A DNA stretch of 64,000 nt. Source: Neobacillus cucumis (GTDB lineage Bacteria > Bacillota > Bacilli > Bacillales_B > DSM-18226). Positions 1-10,686 of this stretch are shown piece by piece. The first letter of the stretch is position 1. The number at the start of each line of letters is the position of its first letter. Location: assembly GCF_016107705.1 (NCBI RefSeq), contig NZ_JAEHGC010000004.1, forward strand, positions 248,001 through 312,000, in the 5' to 3' direction. The notes under the pieces are model-generated. The model saw only the letters and a list, made by a program, of their open reading frames with translations, had not been told where the DNA came from and made no database searches. Both the position numbers and the translations under genes were made by a program.

Positions 1-2665
1 GCGAGTTACAGTTATCATGGAGTGCCATTAACGCCTGTAATGTTGTTCGGATATCATTAAAGTCAATTTCCTGCGCATGCAGTGAACGCCCGGATGTTTG
101 CACATGGTACTTCAGCTTTTGACTGCGCTCATTAGCACCATATTTATCACGCATCACCGTTGCCCAAATCCGGCGGGCAACGCGGCCAATTACCGTATAT
201 TCTGGATCCAAACCGTTCGAGAAGAAGAACGAAAGGTTTGCTGCAAAATCATCAATCTTCATGCCGCGGCTTAAGTAATATTCAACATACGTAAACCCAT
301 TTGACAGCGTAAACGCCAATTGTGAAATTGGATTCGCCCCTGCTTCAGCAATATGGTAGCCGGAAATGGAAACGGAATAATAATTGCGCACCTGATGATC
401 AATAAAATACTGCTGAATATCGCCCATCATTCTTAGTGCAAATTCCGTGGAGAAAATACAGGTATTTTGTCCCTGATCTTCTTTTAAAATATCAGCCTGC
501 ACCGTACCGCGGACGGTTTTCAGCGTATAGGCTCTAACCTCAGCAAATTCTTCTACCGTCAACACGCGGCCAAGCTCCGCTTCTTTTTTCTGAACCTGCT
601 GGTGAATCGCTGTATTCATGAACATCGCCAAAATAATCGGCGCTGGTCCATTAATCGTCATCGAAACTGATGTGGATGGATGACATAAGTCAAATCCATC
701 GTACAGCTTTTTCATATCGTCTAGCGTACAAACGCTGACGCCGCTAGTGCCAATCTTCCCATAAATATCCGGACGGTGATCCGGATCTTCTCCATAAAGG
801 GTAACCGAGTCAAACGCTGTGCTTAAGCGTTTTGCCGGGTCATCCTTTGATAAATAGTGGAAGCGGCGGTTCGTGCGCTCCGGTGTCCCTTCTCCGGCAA
901 ACTGCCGTTTTGGATCCTCTCCTTCACGCTTGAAAGGAAATACCCCTGCCGTGTACGGAAATGAACCAGGTACATTTTCACGGTACACCCAGCGAAGAAT
1001 TTCGCCATAATCTTTATATTTTGGCAATGCCACCTTTGGAATATCAAGACCGGAAAGACTTTTTGATTTTAATACCGTAATAATTTCCTTGTCACGAATT
1101 CTCGTTACGAATTGATCCTTCGAATAGGCTTCCTTTGTTGCCGACCAGCTGTTCAGGATTTTCTTCGATTCCGGTGTCAACTTCTCTTCCGTTTCTTGTT
1201 TGATCGCTTCTAAAGAAGCAACCACTTCACTGCCTGCATCCCGTTCCTTTACAGCAGCAATTGCCCCTTCAAGTTGAAAAAGTTTTCGAGCCAAGTCAGC
1301 CTGTTCTTCCGCTTTCTTATGGTAACGGCGCACGGTATCGGAAATTTCCCGTAAGTAATAGCGGCGGTCGGTTGGAATGATGACACTTTGTTTTTCAACC
1401 TTTGCCTGCTTATTAAAGGAGGTCTCCCAATCTGAAGCCATTTTTTCATTAATTTTTTCAACTAATGCTGCAAAAAGTGCGTTGGTACCGAGGTCATTAA
1501 ACTGACTGGCGATTGTTCCATATACCGGCATTTCGGATGGGTCCTTTTCGAACAGCATATGACTGCGCTGGTATTGCTTTTGCACATGGCGCTTCGCATC
1601 CTCTGAACCTTTACGTTCAAATTTATTGATCACGATTAGATCAGCAAAGTCAATCATATCAATTTTTTCAAGCTGTGATGGCGCTCCGAATTCACTTGTC
1701 ATCACATACATGGATAGGTCACAAATCTCAGTGATTTCTGCATCGCCTTGGCCGATTCCGCTCGTTTCGACAATAACTAGATCAAATCCGGCTGCTTTGA
1801 CAACGGACACGGCATCCTTGATCGCCAAGGATAATTCCGTTTTCGATGATCGAGTCGCAAGACTGCGCATGTAGATATTCGGTGAAAAAATCGCATTCAT
1901 CCGAATCCGGTCACCCAGCAGCGCCCCGCCCGTCTTTTGCTTTGTTGGATCAACGGATAATACCGCTATTCTTTTATCTGGAAGCTCGTTAATAAAGCGA
2001 CGAATCAGTTCATCTGTCAGCGAACTTTTTCCAGCACCGCCTGTACCGGTAATCCCAACAACCGGTATGGCTTTTGTTAACGTTTTAACTTGATCGAGAA
2101 CAAGCTCTGCCGCTGCAGCAACTTCTTTATTGTCATCCACATGCAGCTCCGCAAGCGTGATCAGCTTGGCAATTGCGTTAACATCGCCAGTTTGTAATTT
2201 CTCAATCTGCTCCGCCGCATTGGTTGTGACGGTAGGGAAATCGCATTCTTCAAGCATGCGGTTAATCATCCCTTGTAGGCCCATCTTCCGGCCGTCCTCC
2301 GGTGAAAAAATCCAGGCAATTCCGTAATCATGAAGCTCCTTGATTTCTTTTGGGATAATAACGCCGCCCCCGCCGCCGTATATGCGGATGTTCGGTGCGC
2401 CTTTTTCCTTTAGTAAATCATACATATATTTAAAATATTCCACGTGACCGCCTTGATAAGATGAAATGGCAATTCCTTGCACGTCCTCTTGAATCGCTGC
2501 ATTTACCACCTCTTCTACCGAACGGTTGTGGCCTAGATGAATGACCTCGGCCCCGCTTGACTGAAGAATTCTTCTCATTATATTGATTGAGGCATCATGT
2601 CCATCAAAGAGACTGGATGCGGTGACAAATCGGATGTGATGTTTTGGCTTATAAATCTCCATCAT
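1..2665 (-). CDS. icmF: Fused isobutyryl-CoA mutase IcmF, C-terminus cut by window edge
   Basis: Adenosylcobalamin-dependent enzyme interconverting isobutyryl-CoA and n-butyryl-CoA, fused to its own G-protein chaperone. About 888 codons are visible of a family length near 1,080. Domains in order: an N-terminal B12-binding domain with the DGHDASI motif (the His that ligates cobalt), a MeaI-type GTPase domain with Walker [10 protein letters not shown], and the start of the mutase catalytic domain ([15 protein letters not shown], later [10 protein letters not shown]). The reading frame is open from the start codon to the window edge. Two adjacent ATG codons are possible (2665 or 2662). The first overlaps the TGA of the upstream TetR gene as ATGA, suggesting translational coupling; an AAGGGGG ribosome site precedes both and is better spaced for the second. 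Last visible gene of a leftward acyl-CoA operon, fitting branched or short-chain acyl-CoA degradation. Confidence 0.93.
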   Translation of the reverse strand, partial: MMEIYKPKHHIRFVTASSLFDGHDASINIMRRILQSSGAEVIHLGHNRSVEEVVNAAIQEDVQGIAISSYQGGHVEYFKYMYDLLKEKGAPNIRIYGGGGGVIIPKEIKELHDYGIAWIFSPEDGRKMGLQGMINRMLEECDFPTVTTNAAEQIEKLQTGDVNAIAKLITLAELHVDDNKEVAAAAELVLDQVKTLTKAIPVVGITGTGGAGKSSLTDELIRRFINELPDKRIAVLSVDPTKQKTGGALLGDRIRMNAIFSPNIYMRSLATRSSKTELSLAIKDAVSVVKAAGFDLVIVETSGIGQGDAEITEICDLSMYVMTSEFGAPSQLEKIDMIDFADLIVINKFERKGSEDAKRHVQKQYQRSHMLFEKDPSEMPVYGTIASQFNDLGTNALFAALVEKINEKMASDWETSFNKQAKVEKQSVIIPTDRRYYLREISDTVRRYHKKAEEQADLARKLFQLEGAIAAVKERDAGSEVVASLEAIKQETEEKLTPESKKILNSWSATKEAYSKDQFVTRIRDKEIITVLKSKSLSGLDIPKVALPKYKDYGEILRWVYRENVPGSFPYTAGVFPFKREGEDPKRQFAGEGTPERTNRRFHYLSKDDPAKRLSTAFDSVTLYGEDPDHRPDIYGKIGTSGVSVCTLDDMKKLYDGFDLCHPSTSVSMTINGPAPIILAMFMNTAIHQQVQKKEAELGRVLTVEEFAEVRAYTLKTVRGTVQADILKEDQGQNTCIFSTEFALRMMGDIQQYFIDHQVRNYYSVSISGYHIAEAGANPISQLAFTLSNGFTYVEYYLSRGMKIDDFAANLSFFFSNGLDPEYTVIGRVARRIWATVMRDKYGANERSQKLKYHVQTSGRSLHAQEIDFNDIRTTLQALMALHDNCNS

Positions 2666-3297
2666 GCTCCCCCTTTTTGCTTCATTCCGGATAAAATCAA
2701 CTCGGTCTGCAGTTCAATATATTCATCGATCGTATATAATTTCTGGACGGACCAGCGGCGGAAGCTCCACATATGCCCGTCGACAATTATGTTGTGGGAA
2801 ATAAGTTTCAATTGTTTTTCTGATAAATCAAACTCGCCATTTTCCACACATAGGACCAGCAGTTTTTCAAACATCGCCGCCATTTCCCTTTCTTTGTTCA
2901 GAACATATGGAAGGGCATCCTTCGTTAACGATTTTACTTCCTGGTACATGACGAGAAACTCATCCTGCATCTCGTCTACGACCCGAAAGTAGTTCGCAAT
3001 TCCTTGCTTTAAATTAGCTAATGTCCCCTGTTTATTGTCGAGGTCCTTCTGCAAGCGTTCACTGACATGCTCATAAATACTGTCACAGACAAGATAAAGG
3101 ACATCTTCCTTCGAGCGGATGTATTCATACAGCGTCCCAATGCTAAATCCAGCCGCCTTCGCAATTTCCCTCGTTGTCGTCCGGTGAAACCCCTTTTCTT
3201 TAAAAAGTGTAACGGCCCCTTTAATCATTTGATCGCGTCTTTTTTCAACGAGACGCTCATCCTTGACCGAAGCTTGTACTTCCCTTTTTTTTGTCAC
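2662..3297 (-). CDS. TetR/AcrR-family regulator of the acyl-CoA operon
   Basis: TetR-type repressor of about 211 residues. The N-terminal helix-turn-helix reads [19 protein letters not shown], typical of the family, and is followed by a diverged ligand-binding helical domain. The frame is open to an ATG at 3360, but that codon has no ribosome site. A GTG at 3297, eight bases after AGGCGG, gives the usual TetR N-terminus, so I chose it. It lies between two acyl-CoA dehydrogenase genes upstream and icmF downstream, with a 4-base overlap with icmF. By analogy with FadR-like TetR proteins, an acyl-CoA ligand is likely (inference). A quasi-palindrome at 8236-8254 upstream of the first operon gene is a possible target. 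Confidence 0.85.
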   Translation of the reverse strand: MTKKREVQASVKDERLVEKRRDQMIKGAVTLFKEKGFHRTTTREIAKAAGFSIGTLYEYIRSKEDVLYLVCDSIYEHVSERLQKDLDNKQGTLANLKQGIANYFRVVDEMQDEFLVMYQEVKSLTKDALPYVLNKEREMAAMFEKLLVLCVENGEFDLSEKQLKLISHNIIVDGHMWSFRRWSVQKLYTIDEYIELQTELILSGMKQKGGA

Positions 3298-3422
3298 GTT
3301 CAAAACCGCCTTTTGTTCCCGGCATCCTCCTAAAAAGCAGGTGTTCGAGTTTTCCTGCATTTCGAAACGGGGATACCTTCAAATTCCTTATATCACTCTT
3401 ACTTCAGTGCACTTCTGATTTT

Positions 3423-4562
3423 CTATTTCGTTACCATCCTTGAGATGACTAGGCGTTGAATTTCTTGTGTACCTTCATAGATTTGCGTGATTTTTGCATC
3501 GCGCATAAACCGTTCTACCGGATAATCCTTCGTATATCCGTAGCCGCCAAACACTTGAACCGCTTCAGTTGTCACCTTCATCGCCGTATCACCAGCCATA
3601 AGCTTGGACATTGCCGACTCTTTTCCATAAGGCAGACCGTTCGACTCCAGCCATGCTGCTTGATAGGTTAATAGTCTTGAAGCCTCAATCGCTGTTGCCA
3701 TATCCGCAAGCTTAAAGCTGATTCCCTGGTTCGCAGCAATCGGCTTGCCGAACTGGTGGCGTTCCTTTGCATAATCGACCGCTGCATCCAGTGCGCCCTG
3801 GGCAATTCCCACAGCTTGTGCAGCGATGCCGTTGCGGCCGCCATCAAGCGTCATCATTGCAATTTTAAAGCCTTCGCCTTCTTGACCAAGTCTATTTTCA
3901 ACCGGCACCTTGCAATCTTCGAAAATAATTTCTGTTGTTGGTGATGAACGAATACCGAGTTTCTTTTCCTTTTTGCCAACGGAGAAGCCTGGAAAATCTT
4001 TTTCAATAATAAAGGCGGTTGTTCCTTTTTGTCTGCTGGATGGGTCCGTTAACGCAAACACCACATAAATGTCAGCAATCCCGCCATTGGTAATAAAAAT
4101 TTTTGAACCATTCAGGACGTAATGATCACCTTCCAAGCGAGCGGTCGTTCTCATCCCGCCAGCATCAGAGCCACTTCCAGGCTCCGTTAAGCCGTAGGCA
4201 CCAATTTTTGATCCTTCCGCCATGGGACGAAGGTATTTTTGTTTTTGCTCTTCAGATCCGAACTTGTATAGTGGCCAGCCCGCAAGCGAGGTGTGGGCAG
4301 AAAGTGTTACTCCGATGGATGCGTCAACACGGGAAAGTTCTTCAACTGCGATACAATACGCAAGATAATCGCTGCCAATGCCGCCGTACTCTTCCGGCCA
4401 CGGAATTCCTGTTAATCCAAGCTCCGCCATTTTGTCAAAAATGGCGCGGTCAAAGGTTTCGGCCTCATCGCGCTCGGCCGCAGTCGGTGCAACCTCGTTT
4501 CGGGCAAAATCCCGGACCATTTTACGAATCATTTCATGCTCTTCGGATAATTGAAAGTTCAT
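3423..4562 (-). CDS. Acyl-CoA dehydrogenase (short/branched-chain type)
   Basis: FAD-dependent acyl-CoA dehydrogenase of 379 residues, the usual family length. It introduces the alpha-beta double bond in acyl-CoA and passes electrons to ETF. Visible signatures: [15 protein letters not shown] and ITNGG in the FAD/substrate region, the [23 protein letters not shown] block, and C-terminal [10 protein letters not shown], which holds the catalytic-base Glu in this family. The ribosome site AAGGAGG lies ten bases before the ATG. It is 68 bases downstream of a second, paralogous dehydrogenase, so the pair may divide substrates by chain length or branching. The exact substrate cannot be read from the sequence. 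Confidence 0.93.
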   Translation of the reverse strand: MNFQLSEEHEMIRKMVRDFARNEVAPTAAERDEAETFDRAIFDKMAELGLTGIPWPEEYGGIGSDYLAYCIAVEELSRVDASIGVTLSAHTSLAGWPLYKFGSEEQKQKYLRPMAEGSKIGAYGLTEPGSGSDAGGMRTTARLEGDHYVLNGSKIFITNGGIADIYVVFALTDPSSRQKGTTAFIIEKDFPGFSVGKKEKKLGIRSSPTTEIIFEDCKVPVENRLGQEGEGFKIAMMTLDGGRNGIAAQAVGIAQGALDAAVDYAKERHQFGKPIAANQGISFKLADMATAIEASRLLTYQAAWLESNGLPYGKESAMSKLMAGDTAMKVTTEAVQVFGGYGYTKDYPVERFMRDAKITQIYEGTQEIQRLVISRMVTK

Positions 4563-4630
4563 TTTCGAGTCCTCCTTGGGTATACAGTTCGATATCTACA
4601 AAATTAGAATTTCATCTACAATTAAGCAAT

Positions 4631-5761
4631 TTACAGGTGCTTGCTCACAACAATGCGCTGAATCTCGCTTGTTCCTTCATAAATCTCGGTAATTTTTGCG
4701 TCGCGGAAATAACGTTCAACTGGGTAATCCTCGGTATATCCGTACCCGCCAAACACTTGGATCGCCTCAGTTGTCACTTCCACCGCCGTCCGGGAAGCAA
4801 AGAGCTTGGCGACAGACGATTCGAAGCCGCATTTCACGCCGCGTGCACGCAGGTCAGCCGCTCGATAGATTAATAGTTTTGCAGCCTCCACGCTTGTCGC
4901 CATATCGGCCAGCTTAAAGGCAACTCCTTGCTGGGCCGCAATCGGCTTGCCGAACTGCTGACGCTGCTTTGCATAATCCGTTGCCGCTTCTAAAGCCGCC
5001 TCAGCAATTCCCAGCGCCTGAGTGGCAATCCCGATACGACCAACCTCTAGGTTTGCCATGGCAATTTTAAAGCCTTCGCCCTCTTCGCCAAGACGATTGG
5101 CAACCGGCACCAACATATCTTCAAATGTAAGCTGAACCGTCCTCGAACCGTGCAGCCCCATTTTCTTTTCATCCTTGCCAATAATCAGGCCAGGGGTGTT
5201 TTTTTCCACAATAAAGGCTGTTATTCCGCGTGCCCCTTTTTCCGGATTTGTTGAAGCAAACACAATATAGACATCGGCTTCTCCGCCATTGGTGATAAAC
5301 GCCTTCGTGCCATTTATTCTATAAAAATCGCCATCGCGAACGGCCCGCGACTTCAGGCTGGCGGCATCAGAACCCGAGCTTGGCTCGGTTAAGCAAAACG
5401 CCCCTAAATACTCCCCGCTTGCAAGCTTTGGAATAAACCGCTGTTTTTGTTCTTCCGTACCAAAATATAAAATCGGATTCGTGCCCACTGAAGTATGAAC
5501 CGAAAGAATCACGCCTACCGTCGCACTCACCTTGGAAATTTCGTGAATCGCAATGATGTAGGAAGTGAAATCCATCGCCGCACCGCCGTATTTCTCCGGA
5601 ACTGGAATCCCCATCAAGCCGAGTTCACCCATTTTGCGGAGGACCTCACGCGGGAATTCACCTTGCTCCATCCGCTCGACAAATGGAGCAATTTCATTTG
5701 CTGCAAAATCCTTGACCATTTTTCGCATCATTTCTTGTTCTTCTGTAAATGTTAGGTTCAT
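4631..5761 (-). CDS. Acyl-CoA dehydrogenase (second paralog, butyryl-CoA type)
   Basis: Second acyl-CoA dehydrogenase, 376 residues from the ATG at 5761, eight bases after AAGGGG; an ATG two codons upstream (5767) is too close to that site. Signatures match the neighbour: [47 protein letters not shown] and [10 protein letters not shown] with the catalytic Glu. It resembles the AcdA/MmgC group of Bacillus short-chain dehydrogenases. It probably feeds electrons via ETF to FadF, encoded just beyond the thiolase gene. Roughly 210 bases of AT-rich spacer with an imperfect repeated element separate it from the upstream hydroxyacyl-CoA dehydrogenase gene. Confidence 0.93.
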   Translation of the reverse strand: MNLTFTEEQEMMRKMVKDFAANEIAPFVERMEQGEFPREVLRKMGELGLMGIPVPEKYGGAAMDFTSYIIAIHEISKVSATVGVILSVHTSVGTNPILYFGTEEQKQRFIPKLASGEYLGAFCLTEPSSGSDAASLKSRAVRDGDFYRINGTKAFITNGGEADVYIVFASTNPEKGARGITAFIVEKNTPGLIIGKDEKKMGLHGSRTVQLTFEDMLVPVANRLGEEGEGFKIAMANLEVGRIGIATQALGIAEAALEAATDYAKQRQQFGKPIAAQQGVAFKLADMATSVEAAKLLIYRAADLRARGVKCGFESSVAKLFASRTAVEVTTEAIQVFGGYGYTEDYPVERYFRDAKITEIYEGTSEIQRIVVSKHL

Positions 5762-5896
5762 GTTCATTTCCCCTTCCAGAGGATTTTGATTGTATTAATG
5801 GCTATGTTTCGAACCAACCCTATGGTGTTTGCAGTTAAGACCATCCTAAAGTGTTTTCTATTGTTTAGGCTGTGTTAAACTTGGTTGTTGATTTCC

Positions 5897-5944
5897 GCTC
5901 CAATCAACTTTGTTTAAAAATCACCATTGTTCTTTAACAAAGCC
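5897..5944 (+). repeat. Dispersed ~48-bp intergenic repeat, copy 1
   Basis: This segment begins GCTCCAATCAAC and ends AACAAAGCC. It matches a 49-bp segment at 56365-56413 in the same orientation, with roughly three quarters of positions identical and one single-base gap. Both copies are noncoding. The GCTCCAATCAAC edge recalls, from memory, an intergenic repeat common in Bacillaceae; that link is unverified. Confidence 0.6.
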
Positions 5945-5979
5945 TTTGTTTAAACCAATCCTGTGTTTATCATCTCTAT

Positions 5980-6831
5980 CTATTCATATGTGTAAAACCC
6001 GCGTCCGGTTTTCTTGCCAAGCCAGCCTGCTTTTACATATTTACGAAGCAGCGGACATGGACGGTATTTATCATCGCCAAAGCCTTCATGCAAGGTTTCC
6101 ATAATGTACAGGCATGTATCCAAGCCGATAAAATCTGCCAATGTTAACGGTCCCATTGGATGGTTCATACCAAGCTTCATCACTTCATCAATTGCTTCTT
6201 TCGTTGCCACACCTTCATATAGCGTATAAATCGCCTCATTGATCATCGGCATAAGAATGCGGTTTGATACGAATCCTGGATAGTCATTCACTTCAACCGG
6301 TACTTTGCTCAATGTTTTCGTCATATCTTCAATTACCTGATACACTTCATCTGCCGTTGCCAATCCGCGGATAATTTCAACAAGCTTCATCACCGGCACC
6401 GGATTCATGAAATGCATGCCGATGACCTTTTCCGGACGCTTCGTTGCCGCAGCGATTTCCGTAATCGGCAGTGAGGAGGTGTTGCTGGCCAAAATGACAT
6501 GTTCCGGGGTAATTTCATCAAGCTGGGCAAAGACTTTCGCCTTAATTTCCATGTTTTCAACCGCTGCTTCAATGACCAAATCGACAGCGCTTGCATCATG
6601 GAGGTCAGTAGAAGGCGTCAGCCTTGCCAATACTTCCTGCTTTTGCTCTTCCGTTAAGCGGCCTTTGTCCACGTTTCTTGAAAGGTTTTTATTAATTACG
6701 CCTAAACCGCGCTCAACGAACTCCGACTTCAAGTCATTTAAAAACACTTGATATCCCGCTTGGGCACAAACTTGGGCAATTCCTGAGCCCATTTGCCCTG
6801 CACCAATGACCATTACCTTTTCAACCTTCAT
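5980..6831 (-). CDS. 3-hydroxybutyryl-CoA dehydrogenase
   Basis: NAD-dependent 3-hydroxyacyl-CoA dehydrogenase of 283 residues, the length of Bacillus MmgB and clostridial Hbd. The N-terminal Rossmann fold shows [20 protein letters not shown]. Next come the substrate and catalytic motifs [10 protein letters not shown] and [16 protein letters not shown], which includes the catalytic His, then [11 protein letters not shown] and [16 protein letters not shown]. An SD of GGAGGG precedes the ATG by seven bases. It sits between thiolase and acyl-CoA dehydrogenase genes, completing a short-chain beta-oxidation set. It oxidises 3-hydroxybutyryl-CoA to acetoacetyl-CoA, which the thiolase then cleaves. 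No enoyl-CoA hydratase gene is seen in this operon. Confidence 0.95.
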   Translation of the reverse strand: MKVEKVMVIGAGQMGSGIAQVCAQAGYQVFLNDLKSEFVERGLGVINKNLSRNVDKGRLTEEQKQEVLARLTPSTDLHDASAVDLVIEAAVENMEIKAKVFAQLDEITPEHVILASNTSSLPITEIAAATKRPEKVIGMHFMNPVPVMKLVEIIRGLATADEVYQVIEDMTKTLSKVPVEVNDYPGFVSNRILMPMINEAIYTLYEGVATKEAIDEVMKLGMNHPMGPLTLADFIGLDTCLYIMETLHEGFGDDKYRPCPLLRKYVKAGWLGKKTGRGFYTYE

Positions 6832-6847
6832 GATTTTCCCTCCAAGC

Positions 6848-6880
6848 GGGGCTGCCCGCTCCTTAGGTCAGCCCCTTTTT
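6848..6880 (+). terminator. Hairpin plus T-run upstream of the hydroxyacyl-CoA dehydrogenase gene
   Basis: GGGGCTG (6848-6854) pairs with CAGCCCC (6869-6875) and is followed by TTTTT, so it looks like a rightward terminator. However, no rightward gene precedes it. Read leftward, the hairpin sits just before the ribosome site of the dehydrogenase gene and could shape its leader. The role is unclear; it may stop antisense transcription. Confidence 0.4.
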
Positions 6881-6905
6881 ATATAAGATCTATGAAACTA
6901 GCCTT

Positions 6906-6955
6906 TTATCTGCGGAAAAATGGATTTATCTGCGAACACCGCCATTTTATCTGCG
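6906..6955. repeat. Direct-repeat array, core TTATCTGCG, 3 copies at 20-21 bp
   Basis: The word TTATCTGCG occurs at 6906, 6926 and 6947 in the intergenic region between the thiolase stop and the hydroxyacyl-CoA dehydrogenase start. The bases between copies are not conserved. Similar spacing with other words recurs at 26555, 32802 and 34179 in this window. Confidence 0.8.
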
Positions 6956-6990
6956 ATGCGAAATTCCCGTTCAAAAACTGCCCGCTTCTG

Positions 6991-8178
6991 TTAAGCCTTC
7001 GGAACCTCAATCATCACAGCATCGCCCTGGCCGCCGCCGCTGCAGATAGCAGCAATTCCAATTCCACCGCCACGTCGCTTCAATTCATGCATTAATGTCA
7101 GGATAATCCGTGCGCCGCTTGCCCCAATTGGGTGACCGAGGGCAACCGCACCGCCGTTCACATTGACCTTTTCCGAGTCAAGTCCGGCAATTTGGCTGCT
7201 CGCCAATGCAACTGCTGCAAAGGCCTCATTGATTTCAAACAAGTCAATTTCTCCTAAGCTTTTTCCGGTTTTTCGTAGTATTTCATTGATGACAAGTCCC
7301 GGCGTTTTCGGGAAATCCTTTGCTTCCACCGCTATCGCCGCATGCCCTAAAATGACCGCTTCCGGTTTACGGCCTTCACGCTCTGCACGCTCTTCGCTCA
7401 TCAGCACAAGTGCCGCCGCACCGTCATTTACACCCGGCGCATTCCCGGCAGTAATCGTTCCTTCAAAATTAAATACCGGCGTAAGCTTTGACAATCTTTC
7501 TAATGAGGTATCTTTCCGCGGTGCTTCATCCTGCTCAACAACGACCGGCGCTCCTTTTCGCTGCGGCACTTCAACTGCCACGATTTCCTCGGCAAACTTC
7601 CCGCTTTCAATGGCAGCAATCGCCCGTGCGTGACTGCGGTAAGCCCATTCATCCTGCGCTTCACGGCTGATTTCCATTTCCTTTGCGGTTCCATTTCCGT
7701 ACGTTCCCATGTGAGCGCCTGTAAAGCTGCAGCTTAAGCCGTCATGGATCATTAAATCCTTAACGGAAGAGTCACCCATTTTTAAGCCCCATCTTGCTTT
7801 TGGCAGAATATACGGTGCATTACTCATCGATTCCATACCACCAGCCACAATCAGTTCCTCATCACCAGCACGAATGATTTGGTCAGCTAAAGTAACACTG
7901 CGCATTCCTGAAGCACAGACTTTGTTAATGGTTTCCGTTTTCACTTCCCATGGCAGACCAGCATGTCTTGCTGCCTGGCGTGAAGGGATTTGTCCTTGTC
8001 CTCCCTGCAAAACGCTTCCAAGGATTACCTCTTGGACTTCTTCAGGTTTAACATCCGCACGGTTTAACGCTTCCTTTACAGCGATTCCGCCAAGCTCCGA
8101 TGCTGTGAAGCTGCTTAAAGTACCGCCCATTTTTCCAAAAGGTGTGCGAACTCCGCTTAAAATGACTGTTTTCCCCAT
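6991..8178 (-). CDS. Acetyl-CoA C-acetyltransferase (thiolase)
   Basis: Type II thiolase of 395 residues from the ATG at 8178, preceded by GGGAG at about ten bases. The frame stays open further upstream, but the added residues do not resemble a thiolase. Visible catalytic elements: the nucleophile Cys in [11 protein letters not shown], the His in [14 protein letters not shown] and the second Cys in [11 protein letters not shown]. It condenses two acetyl-CoA or cleaves acetoacetyl-CoA and 3-ketoacyl-CoA. It is the first gene of the leftward operon thl-hbd-acd-acd-tetR-icmF. The 330-base leader region in front holds a cre-like box (8377-8391) and a possible TetR operator (8236-8254). Confidence 0.95.
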   Translation of the reverse strand: MGKTVILSGVRTPFGKMGGTLSSFTASELGGIAVKEALNRADVKPEEVQEVILGSVLQGGQGQIPSRQAARHAGLPWEVKTETINKVCASGMRSVTLADQIIRAGDEELIVAGGMESMSNAPYILPKARWGLKMGDSSVKDLMIHDGLSCSFTGAHMGTYGNGTAKEMEISREAQDEWAYRSHARAIAAIESGKFAEEIVAVEVPQRKGAPVVVEQDEAPRKDTSLERLSKLTPVFNFEGTITAGNAPGVNDGAAALVLMSEERAEREGRKPEAVILGHAAIAVEAKDFPKTPGLVINEILRKTGKSLGEIDLFEINEAFAAVALASSQIAGLDSEKVNVNGGAVALGHPIGASGARIILTLMHELKRRGGGIGIAAICSGGGQGDAVMIEVPKA

Positions 8179-8235
8179 TCCAAACACTCTCCCATTTCCT
8201 ATGTTTTTGACAAAAATAATGATATGTTTCTCGGA

Positions 8236-8254
8236 AGCGACTGAACGCTCGCTC
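8236..8254. promoter_or_regulatory. Candidate TetR operator upstream of the thiolase gene
   Basis: Imperfect inverted repeat AGCGA-N8-TCGCT with an internal TGAACG-CT-CGCTCG quasi-palindrome, about 58 bp before the thiolase start. Size and form suit a TetR dimer, and a TetR gene lies in the same operon. Two to three half-site positions do not match, so confidence is low. Confidence 0.35.
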
Positions 8255-8376
8255 GAAAAATGCCGAAAAAATGACGCAGACAATCAGAGTCTGCAAAGAT
8301 TAATGAAATAAGTACTGAACTTGATGAAGTTCTTTGATGTGATATTTTTGTGGTTAAAGTGATGAAGTTTTTAGAA

Positions 8377-8391
8377 ATGAAAGCGTTTTAA
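8377..8391. promoter_or_regulatory. cre box (CcpA) upstream of the acyl-CoA operon
   Basis: ATGAAAGCGTTTTAA matches the catabolite-responsive consensus WTGNAANCGNWNNCA at all but one position (A for C near the end). It lies about 200 bp upstream of the thiolase start. Glucose repression of this operon would parallel the B. subtilis mmg operon, which also has a cre site. Confidence 0.55.
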
Positions 8392-8509
8392 TCCCTATTT
8401 CTATTTTACATAAAAAACAGTAGAAGTTGAATTGTTTTACACAAAATTTCTAAAATTTCATGAATTCTTAATAAACAATCAACCTCTACTATTCAATAAA
8501 TTTAAATCA

Positions 8510-10612
8510 TTAAGCTGCCGGGCCTCCACATACTGCTTTTTCGAGAAGTTCAGCAACGTCGTAAGTGGACACTTTTTCTTCCACTTCTTTTGCCTTTGTT
8601 CCATCTGAAATCATTGTTAAGCAATATGGACATGCGGAGCTGATCACCGTTGAATTCGTTTCAAGGGCCTGCTCGGTTCTTGCTACGTTAATGCGGTTTC
8701 CTGTTTCCTCTTCCATCCACATTAGACCGCCGCCGGCACCACAGCACATCGCCTTTTCTCTGTTTCTCTCCATTTCCATAAGCTTCACGCCTGGAATTGC
8801 TTTTAAAATTTCCCGCGGCGGATCATAGACGTCATTGTAACGGCCTAGATAGCAGGAGTCATGGAACGTAATCGTTTCCTCGACAGAATGCTTTGGCACC
8901 AATCTGCCATCACGGACAAGCTCATAAAGGACCTCCGTATGGTGGTACACCTCTGCCGTTAATCCGAAATCTGGATACTCATTTTTGAAAATATTGTAGG
9001 CATGCGGGTCAATCGTAACGATTTTCTTAACCTCTGCCTTTTCAAACTCTTCAATGTTTTTCGTTGCAAGTTCCTGGAATAAGAATTCATTTCCGAGACG
9101 GCGTGCCGTATCACCGGAGTTCTTTTCCTTATTGCCGAGGATCGCAAATTTCACGCCAGCTTCGTTCATTAATTTTGCGAACGAAAGGGCAATCTTTTGG
9201 CTGCGGTTATCGTAAGACCCCATCGAACCAACCCAGAAGAGGTATTCGAATTCTTCACCGGCCTTGTTCATTTCCTTTACCGTTGGAACATGAACATCCT
9301 CGCGAACCTCACGCCAATTTTCGCGTTCTTTCCGGTTAAGTCCCCATGGATTTCCCTGGCGCTCGATATTCGTCATCGCCCGCTGCGCATCCGCATCCAT
9401 TTTTCCTTCTGTTAACACAAGATAACGGCGAAGGTCGATAATTTTATCCACGTGCTCGTTCATAACTGGACATTGATCTTCACAGTTACGGCAGGTCGTA
9501 CAAGCCCAGATTTCTTCTTCCGTGATGACATCGCCGATCAGGCTTGGGCTATAAATACCCGCGGCTGCTGCCTCTTCTGCACCTTGACCTGCTGCTGCAA
9601 GTGCCAGTTGATTTCCTTTTGTATTCGCAAATGCGAAGGTTGGCACCCACGGCTGTTTCGAGGTAACCGCTGCACCGTAATTCGTAAGGTGATCACGCAT
9701 TTTCACGATTAAATCCATTGGTGAAAGCATTTTGCCTGTTCCGGTTGCCGGACACATATTGGTACAACGTCCGCATTCTACACAGGCATAAAAATCAATC
9801 ATTTGCAGCTGGGTAAAGTCTTCAATTTTTCCAACCCCAAATGATTCCTGTGATTCATCTTCAAAATCAATTTTCTTTAACTTACCTGGCTTTTCTAAAC
9901 GGTTAAAATAAACATTCGCAGGACCTGCAATTAAGTGGGCGTGCTTTCCTTGCGGCACATAAACTAAGAAGGATAATAAGAAAATTAAATGTACCCACCA
10001 TGCAAAGTAGAAAACGACAATCGCCGCAGTTTTCCCTACCCATGAAAACGCTAGGGAAATGACAGAGGCAACCGGTTCAGACCAAGACGGGTCCTCTCCG
10101 TGCCAAACGATTCCCATCCCATTACCGAGCAAAACGGAAATCATTAAGCCGCCGATAAAAATCAAAACTAGACCTGATTTAAAGCCCCGCTTCAAGCGAA
10201 CCAATTTTTCAATATAACGACGATAAAATGCCCCAAGCACTGCTACTAAAATGACAAGGGTGACAATCTCTTGGAAAAAGGTAAACGCCGGATACAACGG
10301 ACCAAGCGGCAGATGCGAACCCGGATGAATTCCTTTCCAAATAAAATCAATTGCGCCAAATTGGACCAAAAGGAACCCGTAAAAGAAGGCCACGTGGATG
10401 GCACCCATCTTTTTGTCCTTTAATAATTTACTCTGGCCAAACACATTGACCCAAATCTTTTGCAGCCTCTCTTTGACGTTATTGTCAAACTCAACCTTTT
10501 TGCCAAGCTTAATGTAGGCAATCCGTGTTTTGACTACATAAGCGAATAGGCTAATTCCGTAAGCGGTTACAACTAAGAAGGCAATAAGATTTACCCATAA
10601 AAGACCTGTCAC
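8510..10612 (-). CDS. fadF: FadF-type membrane Fe-S oxidoreductase for acyl-CoA oxidation
   Basis: About 700 residues, matching B. subtilis FadF/YwjF. The N-terminal third has about five membrane segments. Two ferredoxin-type 4Fe-4S motifs follow (CVECGRCTNMCP and CTTCRNCEDQCP), then a C-terminal region with paired CCG-type cysteine motifs (DSCYLGRYN and MCCGAGGG). It resembles heterodisulfide-reductase DE fusions and is thought to take electrons from ETF into the quinone pool. The frame opens at a GTG at 10633, but the GTG at 10612 follows AAGGGGAG by seven bases and is the better start. Upstream is a near-consensus sigma-A promoter with an embedded FadR operator, as expected for the FadR regulon. 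The divergent clsB neighbour preserves the B. subtilis ywjF-ywjE order. Confidence 0.93.
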   Translation of the reverse strand: MTGLLWVNLIAFLVVTAYGISLFAYVVKTRIAYIKLGKKVEFDNNVKERLQKIWVNVFGQSKLLKDKKMGAIHVAFFYGFLLVQFGAIDFIWKGIHPGSHLPLGPLYPAFTFFQEIVTLVILVAVLGAFYRRYIEKLVRLKRGFKSGLVLIFIGGLMISVLLGNGMGIVWHGEDPSWSEPVASVISLAFSWVGKTAAIVVFYFAWWVHLIFLLSFLVYVPQGKHAHLIAGPANVYFNRLEKPGKLKKIDFEDESQESFGVGKIEDFTQLQMIDFYACVECGRCTNMCPATGTGKMLSPMDLIVKMRDHLTNYGAAVTSKQPWVPTFAFANTKGNQLALAAAGQGAEEAAAAGIYSPSLIGDVITEEEIWACTTCRNCEDQCPVMNEHVDKIIDLRRYLVLTEGKMDADAQRAMTNIERQGNPWGLNRKERENWREVREDVHVPTVKEMNKAGEEFEYLFWVGSMGSYDNRSQKIALSFAKLMNEAGVKFAILGNKEKNSGDTARRLGNEFLFQELATKNIEEFEKAEVKKIVTIDPHAYNIFKNEYPDFGLTAEVYHHTEVLYELVRDGRLVPKHSVEETITFHDSCYLGRYNDVYDPPREILKAIPGVKLMEMERNREKAMCCGAGGGLMWMEEETGNRINVARTEQALETNSTVISSACPYCLTMISDGTKAKEVEEKVSTYDVAELLEKAVCGGPAA

Positions 10613-10686
10613 ATCAAAACTCCCCTTTCTCACTTCCTGTTTAAGAAAATTTTAAACCGAATAAATTTTCAGAATCCTTTATCTCT

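Larger units (their letters stand above)
8179..8509. other. 331-bp noncoding region between thiolase and fadF
   Basis: AT-rich stretch between two leftward genes, holding the promoter region of the acyl-CoA operon. I can support only a cre-like box and a quasi-palindrome, both listed separately. A leftward -10-like TAAAAT lies about twenty bases upstream of the cre box (8411-8416), but its -35 partner TTCAAC is poor, so no promoter is called. No gene or clear terminator for fadF was found. Confidence 0.5.

Noticed and set aside
2597..2992. 131-codon rightward open frame over the TetR gene
   Set aside because: Shadow of the TetR/icmF junction; codon pattern and motifs support the leftward genes.
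4103..4873. 256-codon rightward open frame
   Set aside because: It is the complement of the two acyl-CoA dehydrogenase genes; the protein is low-quality and has no family features.
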